64,000 bases of DNA from Phycisphaeraceae bacterium (lineage in GTDB: Bacteria; Planctomycetota; Phycisphaerae; Phycisphaerales; UBA1924). This document shows, one piece after another, positions 7,580 to 14,509 of this stretch. The translations under genes were made by a program, and so were the position numbers. The stretch covers positions 1,798,001 to 1,862,000 of the forward strand of contig CP054186.1 in assembly GCA_015200025.1 (NCBI GenBank), written 5' to 3'. A model generated the notes under the pieces. It made no database searches, was not told where the DNA came from, and worked only from the letters and a program-made list of their open reading frames with translations. How positions within the stretch are numbered: the stretch's first letter is position 1; each line of letters opens with the position of its first letter.

Positions 7580-8818
7580 ATGGCACTGAACAAAGAACGA
7601 ATCGCGCAGGTGTTGCGCGGCATCGAGAATCCGGCGGCGGACGGCGACCTGGTGACGTCGGGGGCGTTGCAGTGGATCGCGTGGTGCGACACGTACGGCT
7701 CGGTGAAGTTGCACATGCCGGGCGGGGTCGCCGCGCCGGCGATGGATCGGCTGGCGCGGGTGATCCGCGGGGCGATCGAGGCGGAGGCGGCGCGCGAGGG
7801 CGGGAAGGTGGACTCGCTCACGGTCGAGTACGTGGACGACGCCGGGACGGTCGTGCACACGTCGTCGTCGGGGGCGTTTACTGGTGGGACCGGCCGCGGG
7901 GCGCCCGGGGGTGGGCCCGAGGGCGGGCACCGCCCCATCGGCGGGCTGGCGAGTGGTGGTGGGGGGAGTGGGGGCGTGGGGGGCGTGGGGGGTGTGGGGG
8001 GTGTGGGGGGTGGGGCGTCGCGGGTGATCGCGGTGGGGGCGGGGAAGGGCGGGGTGGGGAAGTCGACGGTGGCGGTGAACCTGGCGGTGGGTTTGGCGCG
8101 GCGTGGGCGGTCGGTGGGTTTATTAGATGGTGATATCTATGGACCGAGCCTGCCGACGATGCTGGGGCTTCGGTCGATGGAGCAGGCGGTGGTGGGGGGG
8201 AAGCTGGTGCCGTTCCGTGCGCACGGGGTGAAGGCGGTGACGATCGGGTCATTGGTGGACGCGGAGAAGCCGCTGATCTGGCGCGGGCCGATGGCGCACG
8301 GGGCGTTCAAGCAGTTGCTGGAGCAGACGGCGTGGGGGGAACTGGACGATTTGATTATCGATCTGCCGCCGGGGACGGGGGATGTGTCGCTGACGATGGC
8401 GCAGCAGTTGAGGCTGACGGGGGCGGTGGTGGTGTGCACGCCGCAGCGTGTGGCGCAGGACGACGCGGTGCGTGCGGCGCGGATGTTCCAGCAGTTGGGG
8501 ATCGAGGTTTTGGGGGTGGTGGAGAACATGTCGAGTTTCATCGGGGATGATGGGAAGGAGTACGACCTGTTCGGGAAGGGCGGGGCGGAGTTGATGGCGC
8601 AGCGGCTGGGCGTGCCGTTCCTCGGGGCGTTGCCGATCACGATGTCGCTGCGGGTCCACAGCGATTCGGGGGATCCTTCGGCGAACTTCACGGGGACGGA
8701 CGCGGCGGGCCGGCGGCTGTCGGCGGCGCTGGAGGCGGTGGTTTCGAACGTGGAAGCGCAGGCGGCGTTGGCGGCGATGCGGGCGGGGGCCGCGGCGCCG
8801 ACGCTGACGGTGAGTTAG
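7580..8818 (+). CDS. mrp: Mrp/ApbC-type iron-sulfur cluster carrier ATPase
   Basis: 412 residues. The N-terminal ~95 residues form the MIP18/DUF59 domain (LVTSGALQWIAWCDTYGSVKLHM region), followed by an unusually long Gly/Val linker (about residues 112-150) built from 9-base repeats. Then the Mrp P-loop domain: GAGKGGVGKSTVAVNLA (deviant Walker A, about residue 153), LLDGDIYGPSLP, DDLIIDLPPGTGDVSLT. In ApbC the CxxC that bridges a 4Fe-4S cluster follows ENMS; here the segment is ENMSSFIGDDGKEYDLFG with no Cys, as in a known Cys-less subset. The last codons are copied downstream at 11236-11271. Confidence 0.9.
   Translation: MALNKERIAQVLRGIENPAADGDLVTSGALQWIAWCDTYGSVKLHMPGGVAAPAMDRLARVIRGAIEAEAAREGGKVDSLTVEYVDDAGTVVHTSSSGAFTGGTGRGAPGGGPEGGHRPIGGLASGGGGSGGVGGVGGVGGVGGGASRVIAVGAGKGGVGKSTVAVNLAVGLARRGRSVGLLDGDIYGPSLPTMLGLRSMEQAVVGGKLVPFRAHGVKAVTIGSLVDAEKPLIWRGPMAHGAFKQLLEQTAWGELDDLIIDLPPGTGDVSLTMAQQLRLTGAVVVCTPQRVAQDDAVRAARMFQQLGIEVLGVVENMSSFIGDDGKEYDLFGKGGAELMAQRLGVPFLGALPITMSLRVHSDSGDPSANFTGTDAAGRRLSAALEAVVSNVEAQAALAAMRAGAAAPTLTVS
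7952..8016 (+). repeat. Coding 9-base microsatellite (Gly-Val linker of mrp)
   Basis: Imperfect tandem copies of a 9-base unit of the GGGGG(C/T)GTG type encode repeated Gly-Val-Gly. Units are multiples of three, so length change would alter the linker between the DUF59 and ATPase domains without frameshift, although slippage within the G runs would frameshift. Confidence 0.7.
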
Positions 8819-9228
8819 ATCACGATCTGGTCAAGACTTCCGTGCGGGCCGGGGCGGTGTTCGCCGGGCTCATGTTATTTTATTTCCGAGGATCGGCGAT
8901 CGCCCTTGACACGTGAGACGGGGGGGGGGTAGTCTGCATGAGGTGAACGGAGGGCCGGCCGTGCGGTCGACAGACCCGGGTGTTCGGTGGTGTTGGGGTG
9001 AAGGCCGCGGCGGCGCGGGGCGGGGCGTGTATAAGCGGGGGTTCACGCTGATCGAGTTGATGGTGGTGCTGGGGATCGTGGCGATCCTGGTGGGGCTCGC
9101 GTTGCCGGCGCTGAGCGCGTCGTACGGGCGGGCGAGGCTGACGCGGGCGATGTCGACGGCGCGTCAGGCGGCGGTGCTGGTGGACCTGTATACGCGGGAA
9201 TGGAAGGACGTGTACCCGATCTGGGGCG
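8783..9228 (+). repeat. Direct repeat copy 1 (446 bases; mrp end, promoter, start of pilin B)
   Basis: Aligned by eye with 11236-11681 at a constant offset of 2453 bases; about 8 differences were counted, five of them clustered around the pilin leader. The copy spans the last 12 codons of mrp, the whole intergenic region with the poly-G promoter, and about 90 codons of the pilin gene. Identity drops sharply after 9228. It marks the unit of a tandem duplication. Confidence 0.9.
8906..8935 (+). promoter_or_regulatory. Promoter of cassette B with G10 tract in spacer
   Basis: TTGACA at 8906-8911 and TAGTCT at 8930-8935 flank an 18-base spacer that ends in ten consecutive G (8920-8929) directly against the -10 box. 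An AT-rich TTATTTTATTT about 20 bases upstream of the -35 may act as an UP element, and a GGCGATCGCC palindrome touches the -35. A G run of this kind in a spacer is the classical slipped-strand phase-variable promoter layout (as at Neisseria porA). The predicted start of transcription is near 8942, leaving a leader of about 19 bases to GTG 8961. Confidence 0.75.
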
Positions 9229-9740
9229 CGGGGGCGCCGTCGGCGAGGTCCGGATGGGTGTTCGCGTTGATCGACGCGGGGCTGGCCGGGTCGCTCGACG
9301 AGATCGATCCGGATCGGCATCGGTACCCCGAGCGTTCTTCGGCGGACGGGGGTGTGCATTGGCTGTTGTCGATGGGTTTGTGCTATGACCCTGAGAAGAT
9401 GGTCCCCGGGCAGACTGTGGTTCTGCCGCAGGTTCCGGAGGGTCCTTACCTCTCATCGGACGAGGACATGCCGCATTCGCCGATCCGTACGGGGGACGTG
9501 GTGTACCCGTCGGACAAGGGGATGCTGGCGCCGGTGTGGGTGACGTGGGGTCCGCTGACGGGGCCGTGGTGCTGCTTGCCGAATCCTCAGCCGGCGCCGG
9601 TGCCGTTCTGTGATCTGCACGTGGAGGCGTTGCGGTGGGTGGAGTGCGTGAAGGATGGGCGGGTCGAGGGGGAGTACGGGATCGGGTTCCCTGTGTACTC
9701 GACGTGGTATGGGTGCCGGGGGCGTGATCGGGCGAACTGA
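8961..9740 (+). CDS. Prepilin-like protein, cassette B (RGRD type)
   Basis: 259 residues from GTG 8961, with GGAGGG six bases upstream. GTG 9027 would give a minimal leader, and the GTG at 8913 lies inside the promoter and is excluded. The cleavage site is KRG|FTLIELMVVLGIVAILVGLALP, a type IV prepilin signal and helix. The body contains GLCYDP, TGPWCCLPNPQPAPVPFC and ends YGCRGRDRAN, so unlike ordinary pseudopilins it carries several Cys. The first third is almost identical to pilin C while the middle diverges. It is the first gene of an operon with the Cys-rich and membrane-anchored genes. Probably exported by a type II/IV-pilus-like machine; the role is unknown. Confidence 0.85.
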   Translation: MRSTDPGVRWCWGEGRGGAGRGVYKRGFTLIELMVVLGIVAILVGLALPALSASYGRARLTRAMSTARQAAVLVDLYTREWKDVYPIWGAGAPSARSGWVFALIDAGLAGSLDEIDPDRHRYPERSSADGGVHWLLSMGLCYDPEKMVPGQTVVLPQVPEGPYLSSDEDMPHSPIRTGDVVYPSDKGMLAPVWVTWGPLTGPWCCLPNPQPAPVPFCDLHVEALRWVECVKDGRVEGEYGIGFPVYSTWYGCRGRDRAN

Positions 9741-9755
9741 ACCGAGGAGATGCCC

Positions 9756-10205
9756 ATGAACGCAACGGTTCGTACGTCGGGTGGGACGTCGGCGGTGGTA
9801 TGGATCGGCGTGGCGGTTGCGGTCGCGGCCCCCATATGTTACGATGTTTCATTCAACACATGCCAATGGGGGTTGGACTGCGGGACGTCGGCGACGATCA
9901 CGGTGTGCGAAAGCTCGTGGCAGACCGGAGCGCCGGGGGCGCATAAGGTGGAGGGGCCGTTTCATAGCGCGCCGCGGAAGTGCTACACGTTCACGGGCAC
10001 CGCGGTCGGCGAGTGTTGGACGACGTACCCGGGGATGCGGAGGATCCCATCGTGCAACATCCCGGGCTCCGAGACACTTTGCTGCTTCTATCCCGAAGAT
10101 CAGCCGCCGACGGTGAGCGATGGTGAAGGGAACATCGTGCGTCCGGCGAGTCAGGGTGATATCAAGTATTGTGTTGGCACGGGTTCACCCGCGTACCCGT
10201 TCTGA
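9756..10205 (+). CDS. Secreted ten-cysteine protein, cassette B
   Basis: 149 residues from ATG 9756, six bases after GAGGAG (ATG 9750 is too close to it). The signal peptide (SAVVWIGVAVAVAAPIC) is followed by a mature region with ten Cys: one just after the predicted cleavage, C-x7-C-x5-C-x8-C, then KCYTF, ECWTTYPG, PSC, a CC pair and a final YCVGTGSPAYPF. The same framework is seen in cassettes C and D. An extracytoplasmic disulfide-rich protein is implied; no known fold recognised. Sixteen bases after the pilin stop, 45 before the anchored protein. Confidence 0.8.
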   Translation: MNATVRTSGGTSAVVWIGVAVAVAAPICYDVSFNTCQWGLDCGTSATITVCESSWQTGAPGAHKVEGPFHSAPRKCYTFTGTAVGECWTTYPGMRRIPSCNIPGSETLCCFYPEDQPPTVSDGEGNIVRPASQGDIKYCVGTGSPAYPF

Positions 10206-10250
10206 TCGAGGAACGGCCCCGTTCGGAATGGACGCCGAGGAGGATGCGCG

Positions 10251-11204
10251 ATGATCGTGTGCGCGTGGACGGTCTCGGTCTTGGCGGCGGGAGCGGGGTG
10301 GGGAGCGGGGTTGGTCGGTGCGGGGATGGATGAGGAGCCGGTGTCGAGGGAGGCGTTGTGCGCGCTCTCGTCGCGGGTGCCGTTGACGGGCGGGTACGAG
10401 GCGGTGTACCGGCGTGCGGAGCCGTCGGGGGTGATGGTCGTGGCGTACGACGCTGGCCGGCGGTCGTGGTACACAATCGAGGGGGCGACGGCGCGGGGGG
10501 TGGACGCGGTGGGGCGGAGTTTCCATCGCAAGCACGAGCCGGGGGAGCGAGGGCTGTCGTACGTGTCGTTCCCGAGGGAGGACCGGTTTGATGCCCGGCA
10601 TGTGGAGCAGTTTGTCTCGCCGAGTGTTTTCCTGGTCGAGGTGTGCCGGTCGGGGATGACGCCGGTGGAGGTGGTGCGGGATGGTGACGGCCTGGTGCGG
10701 TTCACGGTGACGATGCCGATGGGGAATCGTCAGTGGGCGATCCGCGGGATGCCGGACGGTTTTCGGGCGCAGGACGTCGCGCTGACGATGTGGGTGGACG
10801 GCGAGGGCGTGGTGAGGCGTGTTCGGCGTGGGAGCGAGGCGGAGCGTGAGTGCGTGTACGTTCCCGAGTCGATGGGGCGGATCCCGGTGGTCGAGCGGTT
10901 CGAGGATCGGGGGGAGTGGGTGTTGCAGAAGCTGAGGTGGATCGAGTCGGGGATGGACACGATGTTCACGCCGGCGGCGGTGTGGGGTCGCGTCCGGAGC
11001 ACGGACATGCGTGCGGCGGGCAAGCCGTCGGGGATCGAGGTCGGGGTGGATGCCGTGAAGGACGCGGAAGGATTGGCGTCCGCGGTGTCGGGCGGGATCG
11101 TGAGGATGGACCCGATCGCGGCGTGGCGCTGGCCTCTCGTCGGCGCGGGCGCGGCGATGGTCGTGGTCGGCGTCGGGGCGACCCTCCGCGCGAGGAAGGG
11201 CTGA
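10251..11204 (+). CDS. Secreted protein with C-terminal membrane anchor, cassette B
   Basis: 317 residues, ATG with GAGGAGG upstream. A signal peptide (MIVCAWTVSVLAAGAGWGAGLVGAG) precedes a soluble domain whose strand-like stretches (YEAVYRRAEPSGVMVVAYD, RSWYTIEG, LTMWVDGEGVVRRVRRG, WVLQKLRWIESG) recall the LolA-like half-barrel fold (inference). A terminal helix WPLVGAGAAMVVVGVGATL ends in the basic tail RARKG, giving a type I membrane protein. The 3' end of the gene is nearly identical to that of cassette C, while the middle has diverged. It may bind or display the Cys-rich partner; no enzyme motif seen. Confidence 0.75.
   Translation: MIVCAWTVSVLAAGAGWGAGLVGAGMDEEPVSREALCALSSRVPLTGGYEAVYRRAEPSGVMVVAYDAGRRSWYTIEGATARGVDAVGRSFHRKHEPGERGLSYVSFPREDRFDARHVEQFVSPSVFLVEVCRSGMTPVEVVRDGDGLVRFTVTMPMGNRQWAIRGMPDGFRAQDVALTMWVDGEGVVRRVRRGSEAERECVYVPESMGRIPVVERFEDRGEWVLQKLRWIESGMDTMFTPAAVWGRVRSTDMRAAGKPSGIEVGVDAVKDAEGLASAVSGGIVRMDPIAAWRWPLVGAGAAMVVVGVGATLRARKG
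11109..11200 (+). repeat. Direct repeat of the anchor-coding 3' end, copy 1
   Basis: 92 bases matching 13489-13580 with about three differences. They encode the Pro-Ile-Ala-Ala-Trp-Arg lead-in, the membrane helix and the basic tail of the anchored protein. The offset (2380) differs from that of the 5' repeat (2453), so the middle of the unit changed length after duplication. Confidence 0.85.
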
Positions 11205-11235
11205 CGTGCGAGGGGAGCCGAAGACGGTGGTGCCC

Positions 11236-11271
11236 GCGGGGGCCGCGGCGCCGACGCTGACGGTGAGTTAG
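11236..11271 (+). pseudogene. 3' fragment of mrp carried by the duplication
   Basis: The 36 bases are identical to the end of mrp (8783-8818), including the stop codon (TAG at 11269-11271), but no mrp body precedes them. This fixes the left breakpoint of the tandem duplication inside the mrp 3' end. It is non-functional. Confidence 0.9.
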
Positions 11272-11358
11272 ATCACGATCTGGTCAAGACTTCCGTGCGG
11301 GCCGGGGCGGTGTTCGCCGGGCTCATGTTATTTTATTTCCGAGGATCGGCGATCGCCC

Positions 11359-11388
11359 TTGACACGTGAGACGGGGGGGGGGTAGTCT
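11359..11388 (+). promoter_or_regulatory. Promoter of cassette C with G10 tract in spacer
   Basis: TTGACA at 11359-11364, TAGTCT at 11383-11388, spacer 18 bases with ten G at 11373-11382. The box sequences, the palindrome before the -35 and the AT-rich upstream element are the same as in cassette B. In this reading B and C have equal spacer lengths, so they would be in the same expression state unless the tract varies within the culture. Confidence 0.75.
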
Positions 11389-11413
11389 GCATGAGGTGAA
11401 CGGAGAGCCGGCC

Positions 11414-12175
11414 GTGCGGTCGACAGACCCGGGTGTTCGGTGGAGTTGGGGTGAAGGCCGCGGCGGCGCGGGGCGGGGCGTGTTGGGTCGGGGGTTTACG
11501 CTGATCGAGTTGATGGTGGTGCTGGGGATCGTGGCGATCCTGGTGGGGCTCGCGTTGCCGGCGCTGAGCGCGTCGTACGGGCGGGCGAGGCTGACGCGGG
11601 CGATGTCGACGGCGCGTCAGGCGGCGGTGCTGGTGGACCTGTATACGCGGGAATGGAAGGACGTGTACCCGATCTGGGGCGAGGGCGCCTTGTCGACGAC
11701 GTACGGGTGGATGCACGCGCTGATCGACTCAGGGGTGGCGCGGACGCTCGACGAGATCGACCCGGACCGTCATCGGTTCCCCGAGCGATCGTCGGCGGAC
11801 GGCGGCGTCGGGTGGCTGATGTCGATGGCGTTGTGCCTTGATCCTGAGCGGATGATCCCCGGGAGGACCGTGCCGACGCCGCCGGTGGTTTCGGACGCGG
11901 ACTTTCCGTGGACGCCTATCCGGGTGGGGCAGGTGGTGTACCCGTCGGACAAGGGGATGTTGTGCCCGGTGTGGGTGACGTGGGGTTCGGCGACGGGGCC
12001 GTGGTGCTGTCTGCCGAACCCTCAACCGGCGCCGGTGCCGTTCTGCGACCTCCACGTGGAGGCGTTGCGGTGGGTGGAGTGCGTGGAGGGGGGAAGGGTG
12101 ATCACCGAGCACGGGATCGGCGCCCCGGTCTACCGCACATGGATGGGGTGCCGTGGACGGGACCGGGCGAACTGA
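11414..12175 (+). CDS. Prepilin-like protein, cassette C (RGRD type)
   Basis: 253 residues from GTG 11414 (GGAGAG upstream, same site as in cassette B). Leader and helix GRG|FTLIELMVVLGIVAILVG, then about 70 residues identical to pilin B up to TREWKDVYPIWG. After that the central region differs (LSTTYGWMHALIDSGVART) before the two converge again at TGPWCCLPNPQPAPVPFC, VEALRWVECV and the end GCRGRDRAN. Conserved ends and a variable centre suggest either mosaic exchange or selection for variation. Confidence 0.85.
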   Translation: MRSTDPGVRWSWGEGRGGAGRGVLGRGFTLIELMVVLGIVAILVGLALPALSASYGRARLTRAMSTARQAAVLVDLYTREWKDVYPIWGEGALSTTYGWMHALIDSGVARTLDEIDPDRHRFPERSSADGGVGWLMSMALCLDPERMIPGRTVPTPPVVSDADFPWTPIRVGQVVYPSDKGMLCPVWVTWGSATGPWCCLPNPQPAPVPFCDLHVEALRWVECVEGGRVITEHGIGAPVYRTWMGCRGRDRAN

Positions 12176-12190
12176 GCAAGGAGACCGGCG

Positions 12191-12631
12191 ATGGCGAAGT
12201 GGCGCATGACCGGGGCGGCGGGGTCGTGCCTCGGTGCGGCGGCTTGTGTGCTGGCCGCGCCGCTTTGTTATGATGTGATCTATCAGGGCTGCATCAACCC
12301 TCAGGAGAACTGCGGCGTGCAAGGCCGTACGGTGACGGTGTGTGAAGAGGGCTGGGAGCAAAGGAGCGGCGGCACGTACAAGGTTCCACAGTTCACGTCG
12401 GCGCCCCGCCGGTGCTATACGTTCAGCAATACCGCGGTCGCGGACTGCGACAGTGAGTTTCCTGGGATGAAGAAGATTCCTAACTGCTGGTACTTCTCGG
12501 GGCAGTATCGGTGCTGCTGGTACCCCGCGGGGCAGGAGCCGGTCATCAGCGAAGGGGCGGGCAACATCGTGCGTCCGTTGGGTGAGCCTGATGTCTGCGT
12601 CGGCACGGGCACGCCGACCGTGCCGTATTGA
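12191..12631 (+). CDS. Secreted ten-cysteine protein, cassette C
   Basis: 146 residues, ATG seven bases after AAGGAG. Signal peptide MAKWRMTGAAGSCLGAAACVLAAP, then the ten-Cys framework: C-x7-C-x6-C-x9-C, RRCYTF, ADCDSEFPG, PNC, CC, and the ending DVCVGTGTPTVPY. The shared skeleton with cassettes B and D, including PG(M/Y)(K/R)(K/R)IP before the seventh Cys, defines a family. Extracytoplasmic; function unknown. Confidence 0.8.
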   Translation: MAKWRMTGAAGSCLGAAACVLAAPLCYDVIYQGCINPQENCGVQGRTVTVCEEGWEQRSGGTYKVPQFTSAPRRCYTFSNTAVADCDSEFPGMKKIPNCWYFSGQYRCCWYPAGQEPVISEGAGNIVRPLGEPDVCVGTGTPTVPY

Positions 12632-12648
12632 CACGGGGAGGCCGATCG

Positions 12649-13584
12649 ATGGGAAGGCTGATCGGGCTGTGGGTCGGGCTCGTCGTCACGTTCGGGGATC
12701 CCGCGCTGGGGCGAGCGATCGATCCGAGATCGGAGCTGTGTTCGCGGGTGTCGGGTCGGTCGTCCGCGTGGGCGTATGAGGCGATCTATGAACACCGGGA
12801 TCGTCCGGATGTTCTATTCGTGGGGTTCAACGGCGTGACGGGGTCGTGGTGCGAGGTGGGGCCGGGCTTTGCGCACGCGGTGGACGTCGCGGGGCGGAGC
12901 ATCCATCTTGTCGAGGGGGAGTTGCGTTACGCGGCGTTCCCGCGCGAGGATCGGCTCGACGCGTACTGGATCGAGCAGCACGCGTCGCCGGGTGTCCTGC
13001 TGGGGGAGATCTGCCGGGACCCCCGGCTTCAGGCCGAGGTCGAGGTCGAGGACGGGGGCGACGTCCGTGTGACGGTGCGGATGCCATTGCGGAACCGGCA
13101 ATGGAAGGTGCGTGGGCTCCCCGAGGGCCTGAGCGCCGCGGACACGGGCCTGACGCTCTGGGTCGGCGCGTCGGGGCGTGTGCACAGGATGCGGTATGAC
13201 GGCGAGGAAGTGCGTGAGGTCCGGTATGAGGGATCAAGCGTCGATCGGATCCCGGTCGCCCGCGAGCTGGATCACGGGCGATGGACATTGCGGAGCGTGC
13301 GGTGGATCGAGCCGGCCCAGGGTGGACGGTACGGGATCGAGGCCGTGCGGGAAAAAGTAGACGAGCACGCCCGGGCGGTTCGTGCCCGACGATCGACGGC
13401 CGGCCCCCGCGTAACGGAGCTCGGGGTTGATCCAAAGGGCGATCGGGACGCGCTCGCGAGCGCGAGGGCGTCGGGCTTGATCGTCGATGACCCGATCGCG
13501 GCGTGGCGCTGGCCTCTCGTTGGCGCGGGCGCGGCGATGGTCGTGGTCGGCGTCGGGGCGTACCTCCGCGCGAGGAAGGGGTAA
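12649..13584 (+). CDS. Secreted protein with C-terminal membrane anchor, cassette C
   Basis: 311 residues from ATG 12649 (GGGGAGG upstream); a TTG at 12628 overlapping the previous stop is the alternative. The signal peptide MGRLIGLWVGLVVTFGDPALGRA precedes a soluble domain with the same landmarks as cassette B (SAWAYEAIYEHRDRPDV, AAFPREDRLDAYWIEQHASP, LTLWVGASGRVHRM, WTLRSVRWIEP). It closes with a WPLVGAGAAMVVVGVGAYL helix and the RARKG tail. It corresponds to the cassette B protein throughout but with marked divergence in the middle. Confidence 0.75.
   Translation: MGRLIGLWVGLVVTFGDPALGRAIDPRSELCSRVSGRSSAWAYEAIYEHRDRPDVLFVGFNGVTGSWCEVGPGFAHAVDVAGRSIHLVEGELRYAAFPREDRLDAYWIEQHASPGVLLGEICRDPRLQAEVEVEDGGDVRVTVRMPLRNRQWKVRGLPEGLSAADTGLTLWVGASGRVHRMRYDGEEVREVRYEGSSVDRIPVARELDHGRWTLRSVRWIEPAQGGRYGIEAVREKVDEHARAVRARRSTAGPRVTELGVDPKGDRDALASARASGLIVDDPIAAWRWPLVGAGAAMVVVGVGAYLRARKG
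13489..13580 (+). repeat. Direct repeat of the anchor-coding 3' end, copy 2
   Basis: Copy of 11109-11200 with about three differences; encodes the membrane anchor of the cassette C protein. It ends just before the stop codon. Confidence 0.85.
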
Positions 13585-13679
13585 CGGGGAAGATGAGCCG
13601 AAGATGGCGTGGGCGTGGTGTGGGCGGGTGTTGTGACGCTGATCCGAGTGGCGAGGGCCCGGCGCGTGTGGGTGTGGAA

Positions 13680-13713
13680 ACACCCGGCGTGGCGCTGAGC
13701 CAAGGCCGGGTGT
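13680..13713. terminator. Hairpin between convergent genes (possible terminator)
   Basis: ACACCCGGC (13680-13688) pairs with GCCGGGTGT (13705-13713) around a 16-base loop. It lies between the end of cassette C (13584) and the end of the convergent dockerin gene (13769). There is no clear U tract, so terminator function is only suggested. Confidence 0.4.
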
Positions 13714-13768
13714 GCGGGTGAGTGCGAGTGAGGAGCGTGTGTGGGGTGGCGGGGGTGAGGGGGTGGGC

Positions 13769-14509
13769 TTAGCAGCCGGCCTCGAAGTCGGTGACGTACG
13801 CGTCGAGGTCGAAGAAGTCGACGAAGCCGTCGGCGTTGTAGTCGGCGGTGCGGCCGTCGGGGCAGTCGCCGCCATCGAAGCAGGAGACGAAGGCGTCGAG
13901 GTCGAAGAAGTCGAGGAAGCCGTCGCCGTTGAAATCGGCGGGGCAGGGGAGGTCGGTGCCCATGCCGATGACGGCGATGGAGATGACGTCGTCGACGTCG
14001 TCGACGTCGGCGTATCGGATCTCGGCGACGAGGGTCGAGACGCCCTCGGTGGGGAAGGGCGGGAGGTTGAGGGCGAAGGTACCGTTGCGTTGCCCGCCGC
14101 CGGGGACTTGGCCGACGATCATGCCGCCGATCTCGGGCGGTGCGTTGTCGTTCATGAGGTGGAGGGTGATCATCTCGATGGGGAGGTTGAGGGGCGTGCG
14201 GTTGATCCGGAGGACGACGAGGCGCGGGTCGGGCGTGCGCCAATCGAGGGCGTCGATGCCGTGGACGGAGACGTAGGCGGAGGAGTCGGGCAAGACGCGG
14301 GCGTCGAAACTGATCTTGGAATCGAGGTAGTCGGCGACGCAATCGGCGCCGCATGCGGCGCGGGCCCAGGACCAGCGCGGGGTGGTGCGGATGCAGTTGG
14401 CCAGGCAGCGCTTGTAGGCCTGGTAATCCGGGCCGGCGAAGGCGTCGTGCGGCATCGCGGCGGCGAGGGCGAGGGCGGCGAGGGAGGCGGTGGTCATCGT
14501 CTTGAACAT
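13769..14509 (-). CDS. Secreted protein with C-terminal Gly-Cys dockerin-like domain
   Basis: 246 residues, ATG with AGGAGA upstream. Signal peptide MFKTMTTASLAALALAAAMPHDAFA, then a Cys-containing segment (RCLANC, CGADC) and a beta-rich domain. The C-terminus has two calcium-loop repeats, ADFNGDGFLDFFDLDAFV and ADYNADGFVDFFDLDAYV, and ends FEAGC. This is the planctomycete GC-type dockerin end module, thought to attach exported proteins outside the cell. It lies alone, in opposite orientation, between cassettes C and D. Confidence 0.85.
   Translation of the reverse strand: MFKTMTTASLAALALAAAMPHDAFAGPDYQAYKRCLANCIRTTPRWSWARAACGADCVADYLDSKISFDARVLPDSSAYVSVHGIDALDWRTPDPRLVVLRINRTPLNLPIEMITLHLMNDNAPPEIGGMIVGQVPGGGQRNGTFALNLPPFPTEGVSTLVAEIRYADVDDVDDVISIAVIGMGTDLPCPADFNGDGFLDFFDLDAFVSCFDGGDCPDGRTADYNADGFVDFFDLDAYVTDFEAGC

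Larger units (their letters stand above)
11236..11681 (+). repeat. Direct repeat copy 2 (446 bases)
   Basis: Second copy of 8783-9228. It contains the mrp tail, the poly-G promoter and the first ~90 codons of pilin C. The near identity beside strongly diverged downstream gene bodies implies either a recent duplication with rapid divergence of the middles, or continuing gene conversion at the 5' ends. Confidence 0.9.

Noticed and set aside
8913-8960. GTG 8913 (and the matching GTG 11366) as start of pilins B and C
   Set aside because: These codons lie between the -35 and -10 boxes of the predicted promoter and would not be in the mRNA.
8783-13584. Insertion sequence or transposon behind the cassette duplication
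   Set aside because: No transposase, terminal inverted repeats or target duplications were found at the repeat borders; simple tandem duplication explains the data.
13680-13713. A confident intrinsic terminator for cassette C
   Set aside because: The stem is good but the loop is long and no T run follows on either strand, so it is listed only at low confidence.
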